Assembly: GCF_022539665.2 (NCBI RefSeq)
Contig: NC_081331.1
Coordinates: 12,866,638-12,930,637 of the forward strand
DNA: 64,000 bases
Reading direction: 5' to 3'
DNA from: Daphnia carinata
Lineage: Eukaryota > Arthropoda > Branchiopoda > Diplostraca > Daphniidae
Program-made: the position numbers and the translations under genes
Shown: one piece after another, positions 52,807 to 64,000 of the stretch
Position numbering within the stretch: position 1 is the first letter of the stretch
How the letters are laid out: each line of letters opens with the position of its first letter
The notes under the pieces: model-generated
The model's database searches: none
The model's input: the letters and a program-made list of their open reading frames with translations, nothing else
What the model was told of the DNA's origin: nothing

Positions 52807-53124
52807 CTAGCTATAGAAATGCATGTTGCTCCCAGACAAAAGTCCCACTGTCGCCGGTCTCTTTCCGCCCGTACGATGGATATCCGGCCGTTGATGTGTA
52901 CCATTTCCCTCGTCAATCTGAAGACCTTGTCTACGTTGAGTAAAATAAATTGCACACAAGCTAAAAATACGCACGTTTTTGTTTAAATCTTTATTATTAT
53001 CGCTAAAATTGGGATTTTGTACATCAATTGGGATTTCATTCTGGTTTACTAATGAAGGTAAGGAAATCGTAGATACCGCTAAGCATGCGTAAACAATATG
53101 AAACATAAGAGAATGATGAATCAT
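52807..53124 (-). CDS. Candidate secreted peptide precursor, unrecognised
   Basis: An uninterrupted 105-residue frame. The N-terminus (LMFHIVYACLAVSTISL) looks like a signal peptide. After it lie an acidic spacer, a dibasic RR and the motif GGKR, the usual signal for cleavage and C-terminal amidation. The C-terminal part after GGKR is PATVGLLSGSNMHFYS. ATTAAA on the minus strand follows about 65 bases after the stop. It resembles a neuropeptide prepropeptide in layout, but I know no family with this sequence. A GTGCGT...CGTAG stretch inside it could be mistaken for an intron; it is only about 44 bases and reading through keeps the frame. It may be a non-coding open frame. Confidence 0.35.
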   Translation of the reverse strand: MIHHSLMFHIVYACLAVSTISLPSLVNQNEIPIDVQNPNFSDNNKDLNKNVRIFSLCAIYFTQRRQGLQIDEGNGTHQRPDIHRTGGKRPATVGLLSGSNMHFYS

Positions 53125-54305
53125 TCGTGTTGCATCAAAAGCTACATATACAAGCCTTCTCGAGTTGGAAAAATGGTAACTAGTCTATGAGATAAAATTT
53201 CTCTAGAGCTCATACTTAGCCCACTGTTTGAAAAGTGCACTGTCCATTTAGCTGGAGGGGTGGTTGTGGGCAAAAGGTTGTTCCGAATAAGCATAATAAA
53301 TCAGTTTCTCTCTTATTGCGAAACGGTTTTGAGTTTCTCCTTATTCAAAAACTGGAACACGGAAAATGTAAGTGAAAATCGGAATTTTCGGGAATTCCAT
53401 TTGTCTAGTGGATTCCCGCTACATAGTCAGCACGTAAGTAGCTTGTTTGTGGCAAATATCAGTGTAGCAGAATTTTTGTAACACTTTAGTACATTACTAA
53501 TTATTTTTTATAAGTTTGATGTATAACTACTAACTAGTAATTGTAGATGTTATCCAATTGAAGAATATTTTTCTTTTCTGTTAGCAGATGGTTATTTCTT
53601 ATTTGCTGTATCCCACATTCCGCATGACGATATGATGGGGGCAGGGGTCGTATTTATTTTTGAGGTGCAATCGTAATTAGGCTTCATCTTTCGAGCAGGC
53701 CATGGTAAAATGCACATATAGATTTCAGAAGAGTGCTGGCCAAATACAAACGCGCCACAGAAGCAGACGACACCAATATTAGTAGAAAATAATCAATGCT
53801 AGTCAGACTCAGATTATCATCGTGTCATTTTTAATTCGAGAAAATGTATTATAGTTTCAAACATTAAAAATAAAAGTCCCCTACTTGGCTGAAAATTTAC
53901 GTTAAATCCCAGTGCAGAACTCAGGTCGTGAGGCCGCATGTAACAAGCCTTAAAAGCAAGCACTTGTAAACAAATGGTGACAGAGGCCAGTAGATCGAGT
54001 AGAAATCTGAGTCCCGAAGTAGGGCGTGTGTAAAATATAGTCACTTTCTCATTCCTTCATTAAAACGTGTAAGTAGAATAACCGTTCACTATTATTTCTA
54101 TATTTATAACCACTTCTGATAGCATGACATGTCAATAATAGATATGTCATAATAATAGGCAGGGCCATATTTTGGGTCATGTTATTTGTGCAAATAGAAT
54201 TGTCCTAGATTTATCCTGGAATAATAAAAAGTTATTTGCTAGGAGATGTTCATATGGACCCTTTCACTAGTAAACCTGGGAAACTAAGACATTGATGGTG
54301 ATGAT
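53125..54305. other. Intergenic region before the galactosyltransferase
   Basis: 1.2 kb between two divergent starts. AT-rich; no recognised gene or element. Probably holds the galactosyltransferase promoter. Confidence 0.5.
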
Positions 54306-55855
54306 ATGATGAAACATCTGCAAATTTTTCTTCTTCTCTGCGGTGTTGTGTGGGTTCCCATTCTTCTCACATACAGCTATAACACTCAAAGTAGAGAGGG
54401 TGAGCAACTTTTAACTCTATTTTTAATATAGATACCGATTTGTAGGTTGCTTTGTCTCCATTTGTGTTTTCTACGCTATAGCATACCAGTTTCGCTTACC
54501 TATTTTGTACTCATGCTAGCATTTTGTTTTATCATTTTGGTTGCCACCTTCTGCGAATGATTCCTTTGGGCATGTTCCATTGCTGTATTATGTTGGAACC
54601 TTTACTTCATTAGGATTAATAGGTGATGTAGGTAAGCAATAGTCCCTTGCCTATTCCTTGTAGACCTTTAGAATAGTGTTAGTTTCAATAAAAATCCATA
54701 AGCTAATATTACACATATATCATATACATTTTCAGCTCCCAATTTTACATGGAACGTCAATTCTAGTCGTGACCTGGCTATATACGTTGAACCAGAAAAC
54801 ACAACGGCTGTAATTACCAATGAAAACCTCTGTTCCTCCAATTCAGCAGACCATCGCCAAAAACCTCTTCTTCTCATTGTTGTCTGTTCAGCTGTTGGTA
54901 ACGTTAAGGCTCGCGATGCCATACGCAAGACGTGGATGTCCGTGGTACCTAACGAAACAGCTCCGTTTGACGTCCGAACAGTTTTCCTTCTCGGTCAGAC
55001 AGTCAATGACACCAAACAGAGTGACGTGTTGTTCGAAAGCAACATGCATAGGGATATAATTCAAGAAGGATTCATCGACGCTTATTTGAATCTGTAAGTC
55101 TGTTCAATTACAACGTCAGTCTCTAATACATTCAGTTTACTCTCTTTCAGGACCTTGAAGAGTGTGATGATGTTGAAATGGGTGAAAACTCATTGCCCAC
55201 AAGTGACCTTTGTCCTCAAAACGGATGACGACATGTTTATCAATGTCCGCACGCTGACTCAGTACCTGTCACAACCTGACGTTCAGCAGCGCAAGGACAT
55301 GATTGTAGGCTCGCTCTTTTGTCGTGTTATACCTATCAAAGATGCGGGTAGCAAGTGGTATGAAAAATCAATGGTCTTTATTTTCCAAGAACATTTTCGT
55401 CTAACTGGTTCTGTTTTGTGCTCTTTAGGTATTCACCTCTCTTTATGTATGATGCCAAAGTATATCCTGATTACGTAAGCGGAACGGGTTACGTCATTAG
55501 CGGGCCGTTAGTACCCATTCTTTTTGAAAATGCCCTACACGTGCCACTTTTCCACTTGGAGGACGTTTACACAACAGGGATTGTAGCGAAACGGGCTAAC
55601 GTCATTCCGGAGAACAGTCATTTGTTCAGTTTTGTGAAGCATCCCACCACAAATCCTTGTCTCTATCGCAAAATTATCACATCTCATGGCCTGAACCCTA
55701 GCGAATTAAAATCTGTCTGGCGGCAGATCAACGATCCTCGTTTAAACTGCACCTCCGTCCGCTTGCCGAAAATCGGTGATCCCAAATTCAAAAAATGCCA
55801 CAAGACCGCGCGTCTGACCGTCCGTCGTTCGGGTAGAAGAGGTTATAGTGGCTGA
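54306..55855 (+). CDS. Beta-1,3-galactosyltransferase (GT31 family)
   Basis: Golgi type II membrane glycosyltransferase adding galactose in beta-1,3 linkage; the acceptor is unknown. Four exons in phase: 54306-54399, 54736-55093, 55151-55357, 55429-55855; 361 aa. The N-terminus is a short cytosolic stretch and signal anchor (HLQIFLLLCGVVWVPILLTY). GT31 motifs follow: RDAIRKTW, the DxD-type KTDDDMFINV for the Mn-UDP site, YPDYVSGTGYVIS, and EDVYTTG. N-glycosylation sequons include NFT and NSS in exon 2. The C-terminus is basic. The start has two adjacent Met codons (54306, 54309). Family is certain; assignment to B3GALT1/2/5 or another subgroup is not possible here. Confidence 0.92.
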
Positions 55856-57179
55856 ATTGCTGATTGGACAACATAAAATGCCCGTTTAGAATAGCTTCAC
55901 CCATTTTGCCTCCCTTCTTCTCAGAAAGGTCTTACTTAAACTAAAAATTCATAATATTCAGAAACGCACTGGAGGAATTCATTTACAAGAAAAAGAAAGA
56001 AAATGTGAGATTGTATTTTTTTTTTTTTTTTTTTAGATTTATCATTTTCCCTAGTCCGAAAAATTAAGCGGTATATTGGTGTATATTACTATGTGCCAAT
56101 AGAACCATAAATACTAAGACGATGAGTCATAATTCCTTTATTTTTTGTCCTTTCTTTTTCATTTTTTTTTCTTTGTGAAAGACTAAAAAATCATATTGTA
56201 TATTTTGTTGGCCTTTTTACAGCATCGATCTGTCTTAGATAATCGATGTGTGTGATACGTCCGGTAACTGCCTCAATAGCAGTGCAGCATAATGTTTTTG
56301 ATGTCCCCCCTATGAGAATGCGAACAAATACAATTTAGCTACTAAAAAAAAAAGAGATTTCAATTTACTTTTCGATGGCGGTCCGATTAAGCTATGCTTA
56401 CCTTCTCAACCACAACAAATGGGTGTAACAAAATTCATCGGGGCATATAACGTTCACGAAATTTGTTATGACGTGATAGTGATGGGGTCTTCTTACAATG
56501 TGAATCGGACCAGAAGTTAACATTATTGTCTTGGGAGATGTTCCGAATTCCAACGAACAAAGGACTTAACACTAGACAGCCACATTTCACAGCAGCCCCA
56601 ACAAGACGCTCGATTCATTCCGTTTTTTTTTCTTTTTCGTTTGAAATTCTATTATTCTTTCTTTGAAAAAAAAAGGAAAGAAGAAGCGAATAATCGGTTC
56701 CCATTCTGTCCTTGATGGTTACGTTAAGGTCTCGTCTTTAACTCTCTTCTCGCCTACGACTCGCACGCTTTGCTGGTCGCCCGGAACCAGTTGACCTACA
56801 ATATGGTCATTCCATCCAAGCGTCTCAATCGTTCACCACTCGCCGTTTTCTTTTAAATATTTCTACCATCTCTTTTACGTATTCACTCTTATGAGAATTA
56901 TTTCTTTATTCATCAGCCCTCTCACCTACAGCACCGCAAAAAAAAAGAAATCCGCATGGATTCGTCTTAACCACCACGCACCCACTCATCATAATCATTT
57001 TTTTATATACTAGTCTCCCTTTCTCCTCCTCTTTTCTCTTCCGTCACCCTCATTCGCTCTATTCTTCCACTTGTATTGCCTCTCCCTGCAGCGATAGCCA
57101 TCGAGTCGTCAGACGCTTATATTGGGCCGCAACGGTGCCACTCGATGATCAGTTGTCCTCAAGCTTCCACTACGATAAG
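55856..57179. other. Intergenic region with long T tract
   Basis: 1.3 kb holding the galactosyltransferase 3' UTR and the upstream region of the next gene. A run of about 20 T lies at 56016-56035. No coding segment recognised. Confidence 0.55.
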
Positions 57180-57646
57180 ATGTTGTCACGACCAAGTCTT
57201 CTCCTTGTGTTGGCCTGTGCTTACGTCCATGTCTCGTCCGTTCCACTCGGTATTTATCTTTTCTTCTATTATAATTTCATTCCAAGTAAATACGAGAATT
57301 GAAACGTCATTTAATCGATGTCTCTCCGGTGCACATGTCAGTCGGTCCACTTGCCATTCGGCCATTAATTTGTCTCAACAAGATCACCAACCAGTCAGGC
57401 GTGTGTATGTTCACGATGGATTGTCACCGCATAAACGGAACGGCACTGGGTGTGTGCGGCGACCGTTTCTACTTCGGCTCGTGCTGCGTTGTGCCCGCAC
57501 TGGACGAAGAGTTGAACGCACTAGAACGGACGGGTGGTGCATCGACCAAGCGGTGGCAAGCACCGGGCACTTATCTATTGGAAATGAAAGAGCAAGAAGA
57601 CCGTTCACTTTCCTCATCGGAAGAACTTCAAATAGAGGATTTCTAG
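57180..57646 (+). CDS. Secreted protein with clip-like Cys motif (start of a Stubble/filzig-type protease gene, or short protein)
   Basis: Exon 1 (57180-57249) encodes a signal peptide (MLSRPSLLLVLACAYVHVSS). A second exon, starting near 57297 or at 57340, encodes GVCMFTMDCHR...LGVCGDRFYFGSCC. This Cys arrangement (CMF...C...GxC.DxFxFGSCC) is the small disulfide domain at the N-terminus of arthropod serine proteases of the Stubble, filzig and CG8213 type. The frame then runs through a charged Ser/Glu-rich stretch to a stop at 57644. I see no strong splice donor after the Cys domain and no trypsin domain on this strand downstream in the window. The gene is therefore either a short secreted protein or a protease whose catalytic exons lie beyond a large intron. 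Confidence 0.6.
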
Positions 57647-60600
57647 AAGAGTGCAAACTAGAAAAAAAAAACGAAGCCGATGAATTGGATATTTTTTTAT
57701 GTTGGTCCAATTCTCTTTGTACGAGTGTGTCATAATATAGCGCTGGTCGCTACTGGTATAGATACGTATGTCAATTGTTAGTCTATTTTTATTTTGTTAT
57801 ACAATCAATACATATACTCTCGTTATTAATGTTCCGTCACGTTCTCTTTTGACTCTATAATGGTTATGACAATGCCAATTATTATTTCCGCTAACCAATG
57901 CTGGCGTGAACATCGGTCGGAATGACGAGGCAAAATCTTCCAAATAGGATGTTTAAGAGGAGAAAAATGTGAATAGCTTAGAATGATTTGCACTTAACAG
58001 AGCGTGAATCACGGAGGTACACACATCACATCATTGAGTGCCGTACGTCAACTTTGGCTTCTATTCACTCGAACTTTAGATGTTGCTTACACTGAACTGG
58101 AAAATTCTTGACCTCATTTTCTTTGGGATTGCGATGACAAAAGCGAGTAAACAAGTAGACGCATGCGTGCTAATGGTTAATTACGAGGCCTAGATCTACC
58201 GCACCTGGAAAGAGAAATTGCGCTAATGCGACTAGAGTACGAACGGATTCACCTTTTTTCATTCATGTGCATTGTAGACGTGTACTGTCTCACCGCCAAC
58301 CTTGCATTACGTAGAGCCCTCCTGTTTGACCCTTGCGTGAGCCACCCAATTTTTTTCCTCTTGCTCCAAGTCATTAGCGCAGATTGTTGGGAAACAGTGG
58401 GTGCTCCGTTAAGACGGTACGGCTTTTCAGATGTGTGTGAATTTCTCTTTGAAAAATAATACTAGCTAGATTTGACGTGTCATGATTGCGTTTTTCTGTG
58501 AAGAATGACTAGCCGTAAAAAGCATTGAATTACGTGCTATCCCATATATTACGGACCAGTCCGTTTTTGGAGGGCTTCCATATGGACGATATACAGATGA
58601 GCTCTGAGTTCCTCGCGTGCTATTTTTTTTATCACCACATCCGCGGCCACACAACAATGTGTTGATAAAAAAAAAACAAAGGAAGCCGGGTGTTGTTGTA
58701 CACAATGTTTAAACAGGTATACAAAAGGATTCTGTGGCTTCGCGAGAAACTCTCCAACTTAGGATGAATCGACTTGCTTTCATCTTATGTAGGGCGGAAA
58801 GCTTAACGCTGCGGCCACAATTTTATTTTTGGTTATCACTTGACGGACGATTGATCGCAACACTTTGCACTCGCTTTCTTTATTTAAAGTAATACTAATA
58901 TTAACTTATTGCCAACTGAAAAGATCCGTTTTAATGCAATACGATTCCATCTTGAAAAAAAAAATTACAGCATAATTCAATGATATAATCACAGAGCTCC
59001 GTCAATTTTTACGACGCATCACTTGTATAATAGGTATTTCCCCTATTTTTTGTCAAACTTTTGTTGTTCTTGAACGTGGAATAGTGGTAGTCTGTTTTCT
59101 CACAGATTTCTCCCAGGAACGTGTCGCCGCAACTGATTATATGTAGACAGGTAAGAAGAACCGTTACACAAGAATGGAAATCACGTAAACCTAATTCTTC
59201 CACCGTGCGTCCCTCGTAATATAGAAGAAACTTAATGTCGGCTCGTGCTGTTTTATTTCGTATTATACTATCTAATGATTGACAAGAGAAGTAGTCCAAA
59301 CCCCCGTTGAGAGTTTAATTGCGTGTCTGCAAATCAGCGCTCATTGTCTATACAAATATACTAATAATTTGATTGCCTGTATAAATAATAATTTACTTTG
59401 TGAAAACCGGAACGTGTATAATCCTAATCGGAATGCCTAGCTTCTTTTCCGGGAAAATTACATCTATTTATCCAGATTTCTAGTCCTTTGGCCCTAATAA
59501 AACAAAGAGTGGGTTGATACCAAGATGGGGTTTAAGGGGTCATTGTGTCCGCCTAATATGAAAACTGTTTTTTGTTTTCTAGTTTTTGTTTTAGTCAAAG
59601 GGTGCCAAGCCCCATGGTGTTTGATTGTTTTAAAAGACATCCAAGCGGAACACAGGCGACTAGAAGATAAATGCTCAAAGGGTTTTTGTAACTAGCGGAA
59701 TGTTGCGTGCAGCGAACGCTGAGTCCGCAAGAAAAATCAGCCATTGATAAACTATCAAAAACTATGGTATTAGTTGAGACGAATTAGATTTCTTTTGTCA
59801 CCATGTCTTGCATGAATAACTGTTTCTTAAATTTTTGTCCGGCTAGAAAATCTAAAATAAGGAGAACGAAGGTCGAAGACCCACAAGAAAGGCAGGTGAA
59901 AAAGAGGGACAAATTGTGACAGATAAGTGAAATAAAAGACTTATTTTGGGCCAAGAAACAGCTCTATAAAATACCATCTGGTGGCAGTGCTATTAAAATA
60001 CTAGTAAATAACTCTTCAAACGTCTTGGAGACCCAACTTTCTCAGCCTCTATTTGCAAGCGATTCGCATTTTGTATCTGTTGTTTCATTTAGAAGTTCTC
60101 TTACGAGTTTTAAACTAAAGAATTCGATGACAAAACAATTTACGCGTGGAAATTCCCGTTGGCCGCGATAATTGGCGATTAAAAAATTAAAACCGCTAGA
60201 TAGCGAACAAGAGGAACTCTAACCGAACCGCAGAGCATTTTGAATGGCTAGGCGGCACGGTCACGGCGGTGGGTGCGTACATTCCGGATTCACAGTCAAT
60301 CTACTGTCGCCGGCCTTCTCTTGCTAAGAAAAGCTCTTTTTTTCTATTTATAGGCTATTCATTTTCTTTCACAGCAAGTTCAGACACACGAAAAAAAAAC
60401 AGGCCAAAATTCACGAGATTTTTTCAATTTAATGAAATTGGTAAACAAAAAAACGGCCTTATGTTATCATAGTTTAGCTTTGTCCATGTTAACGTTTATG
60501 TTTGTTCCGCTGCATTTGAACCTTTCACGCTGCTTGACAGTGGTAAATGTGAGAAAGAAATGCATGTGGCATTTGAGCGTGAAATCACAAAGTCTCACAT

Positions 60601-62270
60601 ATCGGTCAACAGGCCTATGTAGCGCAATTCAAATAATCGTATTGATAGAATTAGGTTACTATGTTTCTTCTAATCCTACAACAATTCTACAAGAATTGCG
60701 CATAGTCACGGAGCATAAATGGAAAAATGTTGATGTGCTAGACATCACGATAAAGAAATTCGGAATGACCCAATCACGATTATAGGTTCCAGATTGAACA
60801 GCTCGTTTTCTCCCAGAGAAAATTGGACCAGTAGAAGTGGTTTTAAAACTTTTAATTGTCAAAGATGATGTCGTCGTCCCACATACTCTTGCAGGCAAAT
60901 GGCGCTATTGACGAATAAAATACACAACGGGCAGATCCTCGAGAAAGTGCACGCGAATGTAGGACGCTGGTTGTAGGTGATGATATTTTCAGTGCGAAGC
61001 AGTTTCACGGTGATGGCAGATAAATTTTTTAATACAGCAGCTATAAAATGAGAGAAGATTGCAAAACGATGAGTGATAGTACAAATTCGGGTTGTTGTAA
61101 TTCCGCATTGGCCCCTCATAACCGTACAAGACCCGCATTAACGAAACACGAAATTTAACTCGAAATTACTTTGGTCGAATTAAAACTTGCTGAACAGTGC
61201 CCCCAAAGAAAATAACCAATTTTATTTTATTCGTGAGTTATTCAAACATTTTGCCGGCTGGGTTTGCTAGCCGAAAAAAGAATGTCTCTATGATCAAGAA
61301 TGCGGGCAAACGAATTAAGATAATAACACGAGCTTTAAGATAAGATAGAACAGTTTTACAGTTGTTTGAAAAAAAAGCATGTGGTAATCAGTGAGTACAT
61401 CATTTTCAAATAAAATAAATGATTACCTAAAATAACGCTATTTAAAACAACTGCGTTTGAACCTGTAAACCATACGTGCATCTCTGGAACTGAAATAGAA
61501 AAGTCCATGTGTTTGATGCTATTGCCATAAAATTAAATCATTGGAACGGTTCATCAAATTTTGAGGTCGGTATGGTAGAATGCAATAAAAAATAGCTATA
61601 ACTCTTTTTTAAAGGCTCGTGTCTCTTCTTTTGCGCTCTTGTCGTCACGATATTTCGGCGAGCGGCCGATGAATGAGCCAAGCGAAAAGCGACCAAACAT
61701 TAGCTGTTATCGCAATAGACCTGGTGAAAGTTTTGACAAATTGTTTGTGTAAATGACGCACGCGGGAAAGCTTCAGAAACTCGACCGTCTTTAGTCTGAA
61801 TTTATGGCCTTCAGTCGAGTGGTAAGAATAAGTTCATACAATTGGTTTTAATAAGATGATGATTGAAAATCCTTTTCAAGGAATAAAATGCCCTGCAACG
61901 ATTGCTTTGAATTCCTTTTGAAGGAAATTAAAGCTAGATGAATGATTACGTTTTAACTCGTTTAGGACATTATCGATAGGAACCCTTAAATTGTTAACAC
62001 ATAGCAATTCAAAATGAAAATTCACTTGAATCACCAAAGCGTAAACTATGACCATGTAATACCGAATGGACCTAGCGGATATCATCGGTAAACGTTATTA
62101 TCTTAGTTAATGCAGTAATGTAACCGCTAGCCTGGTTTCATTTACGGACGAGCTTGGCAATAAACTAAAGTGCCCTGAAAAGAAAAAGGGAAAGACTTTT
62201 GATTTTTAAACTGTTGATTGTATAGCTATTAACAAACCAGATAATTCAAAATTAACTAGATTAAATTTTC
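57647..62270. other. Long region without recognised genes
   Basis: 4.6 kb of AT-rich sequence. Open frames are short and unrelated to families I know: 58226-58459 (+), 59009-59299 (-), 60432-60785 (+), 60859-61119 (-), 61876-62085 (-). It may be an intron or regulatory region of the clip-motif gene, or simple intergenic DNA. Confidence 0.5.
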
Positions 62271-63604
62271 TTATTGATTAGACTGTTCCCAAGTGAAACC
62301 AACGAGTTCTTCGCTCATTTTCCAAAGGCGTACAGCTGCTTCTTTATCATTGGCTTGACTTGCTGGTTTCGTTTTGGCGCAGTCACTGCAAAAGGAAAAA
62401 GAAAACATTGAAGGCTTTATTGGCACACCTGTCTTGGATCTAAATAGGCCATACCTAAAATAATGTCCGCTGAGTTCAGTTAAAGATTCCTCCGCGGCGC
62501 AATAAACACTAGTTTGGGCTCCCATCTCTGGCGTTTTAAAAACGAAACGACTGAAGAAGTGGAGAGTGCCATCCACGCAAGCATTCATCGATTCGTTGAT
62601 GTGTCGTGCCAATTCCGTTTGGACAGCTCCCGGATGTACGGCAAAGACGGAGACTCCAGTTCCTTTTTAAAAGAGAAAGCGCAATAACTATTTTCATAGG
62701 CAATCCTTTTGTACAATTGAATTAAAATGATGAATTACCTTCTAATCGTCTTGCGAGCTCTTTCGTAAATAGGATATTGGCTAACTTGCTTTGACAATAA
62801 GACCGTATCGGAGTGTAATTTTTCTGCAACATTAAATCGTCGAAATACATTTTTCCTCCTGCAATTTAAAATTTACATCGAATTAGCGTGCCCAATTTTC
62901 CACATAAGAACGGGGAAAAGAACGAACTTGTATGCGCGACAGATGATAGATTGATAATTCGAGAAGGTGAAGCCCGTTTGATGTTGTTCAATAGTAAAAG
63001 CGTCCACAGGAAAGATCCCAAATGATTGACTCCAAATTGCATTTCAAAACCATCGTCCGTTTTCCATTGAGGGCATGTCATGATTCCTTAAATAAACTGA
63101 AACCATTTAGCAACGATAGAATGATTTTTACACGGATAACGGGCAAACCGGCATTGTTGATGAGTATGTGAATTTCAGGATGACGTGCTTTCAATTCTTC
63201 TGCTGCTGATCGAATAGATTTCATAGAAGCCAAATCCAATTTCAAGGTAGTCACCGCATTCCCAGTCTCCTTTGTAATGTCATCTGCGGCTTCGTTAGCC
63301 TTCTTCAAGTCACGGCAAGCGATCACCACTTCAGCTCCTGTGTTTGTTTGATTTGTATAATGAAAGGATTAAATCGTTATTTATCTAAACAATCACGATG
63401 GATAAAAATTTTATGCTTACCTCTTTTGCTTAGCTCACGAGCAGTCTCTTTGCCAATGCCAGTATTTGCACCTGTAACAACAACTACCTTGCCATCGAGC
63501 CGGCAATTATTTTTGCAACGAGGGCCTTGAAAAAACCGTGGCATGTTGGTTCGAGGAACGTCCGTGAATGCCCTAATGAAATTACGTGTCAACAGCACAA
63601 ACAC
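62271..63604 (-). CDS. Short-chain dehydrogenase/reductase C, retinol dehydrogenase 11-13-like
   Basis: NAD(P)-dependent SDR enzyme of the RDH11/12/13 group; substrate not determinable. Six exons in phase: 63604-63421, 63337-63149, 63086-62928, 62858-62739, 62662-62455, 62385-62271; 324 aa. The cofactor motif is [12 protein letters not shown], followed by [19 protein letters not shown], active-site YCQSK and [10 protein letters not shown]. The N-terminus is weakly hydrophobic then basic, without the long anchor of copies A and B. The donor at 62927 is GTTCGT, weak but frame-consistent. It differs from the tandem pair at 24-28 kb in sequence and exon sizes, so it is an older paralogue. Confidence 0.92.
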
Positions 63605-64000
63605 AAGGCTGCAATTATATGTTTAGTAGACTGATAATATTAGATAGCCCGTTGGGAGGCTGATAACTGCAGCCGTAACACAAAGTACAATGGTGGACCA
63701 TTTTCGCTTTGTCATGTTTGGAGTGATTGTTGTTGCTCGTTATATTTCAAAGTTATGTTTTAAGAAAAATACTTTTCTGTGACAACTTAAGTAAGTGAGA
63801 CAATGTTTTCAACTGTTCATCGTATTTCATCATGTCCATCAAACTACACGATTTCTGGTTCTTTAAATTTATGTACTGTTCTTCGTGTTGCGTTCCCAGA
63901 TTGCCACATTTACCGTCCTATCGCTAAATAATAAGGAAATTCATTATCATATACCTAAGTCTACAATGAATTCTAGAGCTTACCGGAAAATAAATAACGA
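63605..64000. other. Upstream of dehydrogenase C to window end
   Basis: About 400 bases containing the dehydrogenase C promoter. A 42-codon + strand frame begins near 63804 but is too short to support. Nothing else seen. Confidence 0.5.

Noticed and set aside
59009-59299. 96-codon minus-strand frame with several Cys
   Set aside because: No signal peptide, domain or splice partner could be supported.
61876-62085. Minus-strand frame with a signal-peptide-like N-terminus
   Set aside because: Only 69 codons, AT-driven hydrophobicity, no processing sites or family.

Overview
The window is animal nuclear DNA. Genes are spliced with mostly 60-90 nt GT-AG introns and packed on both strands. The content is arthropod-like: a GPI-type matrix metalloproteinase, Glut4EF, and a secreted saposin-type sphingomyelinase. 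I infer a small crustacean genome such as Daphnia from compactness and protein similarity; the sequence alone does not prove the species. Exon joins below were checked by reading-frame phase, so the coding models are strong where every exon closes in phase. UTRs and transcription starts are mostly not determinable.

Layout. 1-403 (+): last exon of a peroxisomal acyl-CoA oxidase. 699-10974 (-): matrix metalloproteinase in 12 exons, with two large introns. 14482-15089 (-): ZNHIT3. 15445-19928 (-): SMC5 in 20 exons. 21364-23713 (+): acid sphingomyelinase-like enzyme. 24216-25928 and 26357-28090 (-): tandem pair of membrane-anchored short-chain dehydrogenases. 28240-29733 (+): ZDHHC16 palmitoyltransferase, head to head with the second dehydrogenase. 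30032-36753 (-): U5 snRNP helicase SNRNP200/Brr2. 37835-42922 (-): Glut4EF/ZNF395-type transcription factor. 45124-45929 (+): secreted single-domain CULT (cereblon thalidomide-binding fold) protein. 45936-46427 (+): RAMAC, six bases after the CULT stop codon. 49494-52412 (+): nicotinate phosphoribosyltransferase. 52807-53124 (-): candidate secreted peptide precursor. 54306-55855 (+): beta-1,3-galactosyltransferase. 57180-57646 (+): secreted protein with a clip-like cysteine motif, possibly the start of a longer protease gene. 62271-63604 (-): a third, divergent short-chain dehydrogenase.

The genes do not form a pathway. Most are unrelated housekeeping functions: cap methylation (RAMAC), splicing (Brr2), snoRNP assembly (ZNHIT3), genome maintenance (SMC5), NAD salvage (NAPRT) and lipid or retinoid metabolism. 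The most unusual items are the CULT protein abutting RAMAC, a cluster of five perfect TGACGTCA palindromes in Glut4EF introns, and a short divergent promoter between a dehydrogenase and ZDHHC16. Also notable are an uncharacterised prepropeptide-like ORF and degenerate tRNA-like elements. I saw no viral, bacterial or CRISPR features.
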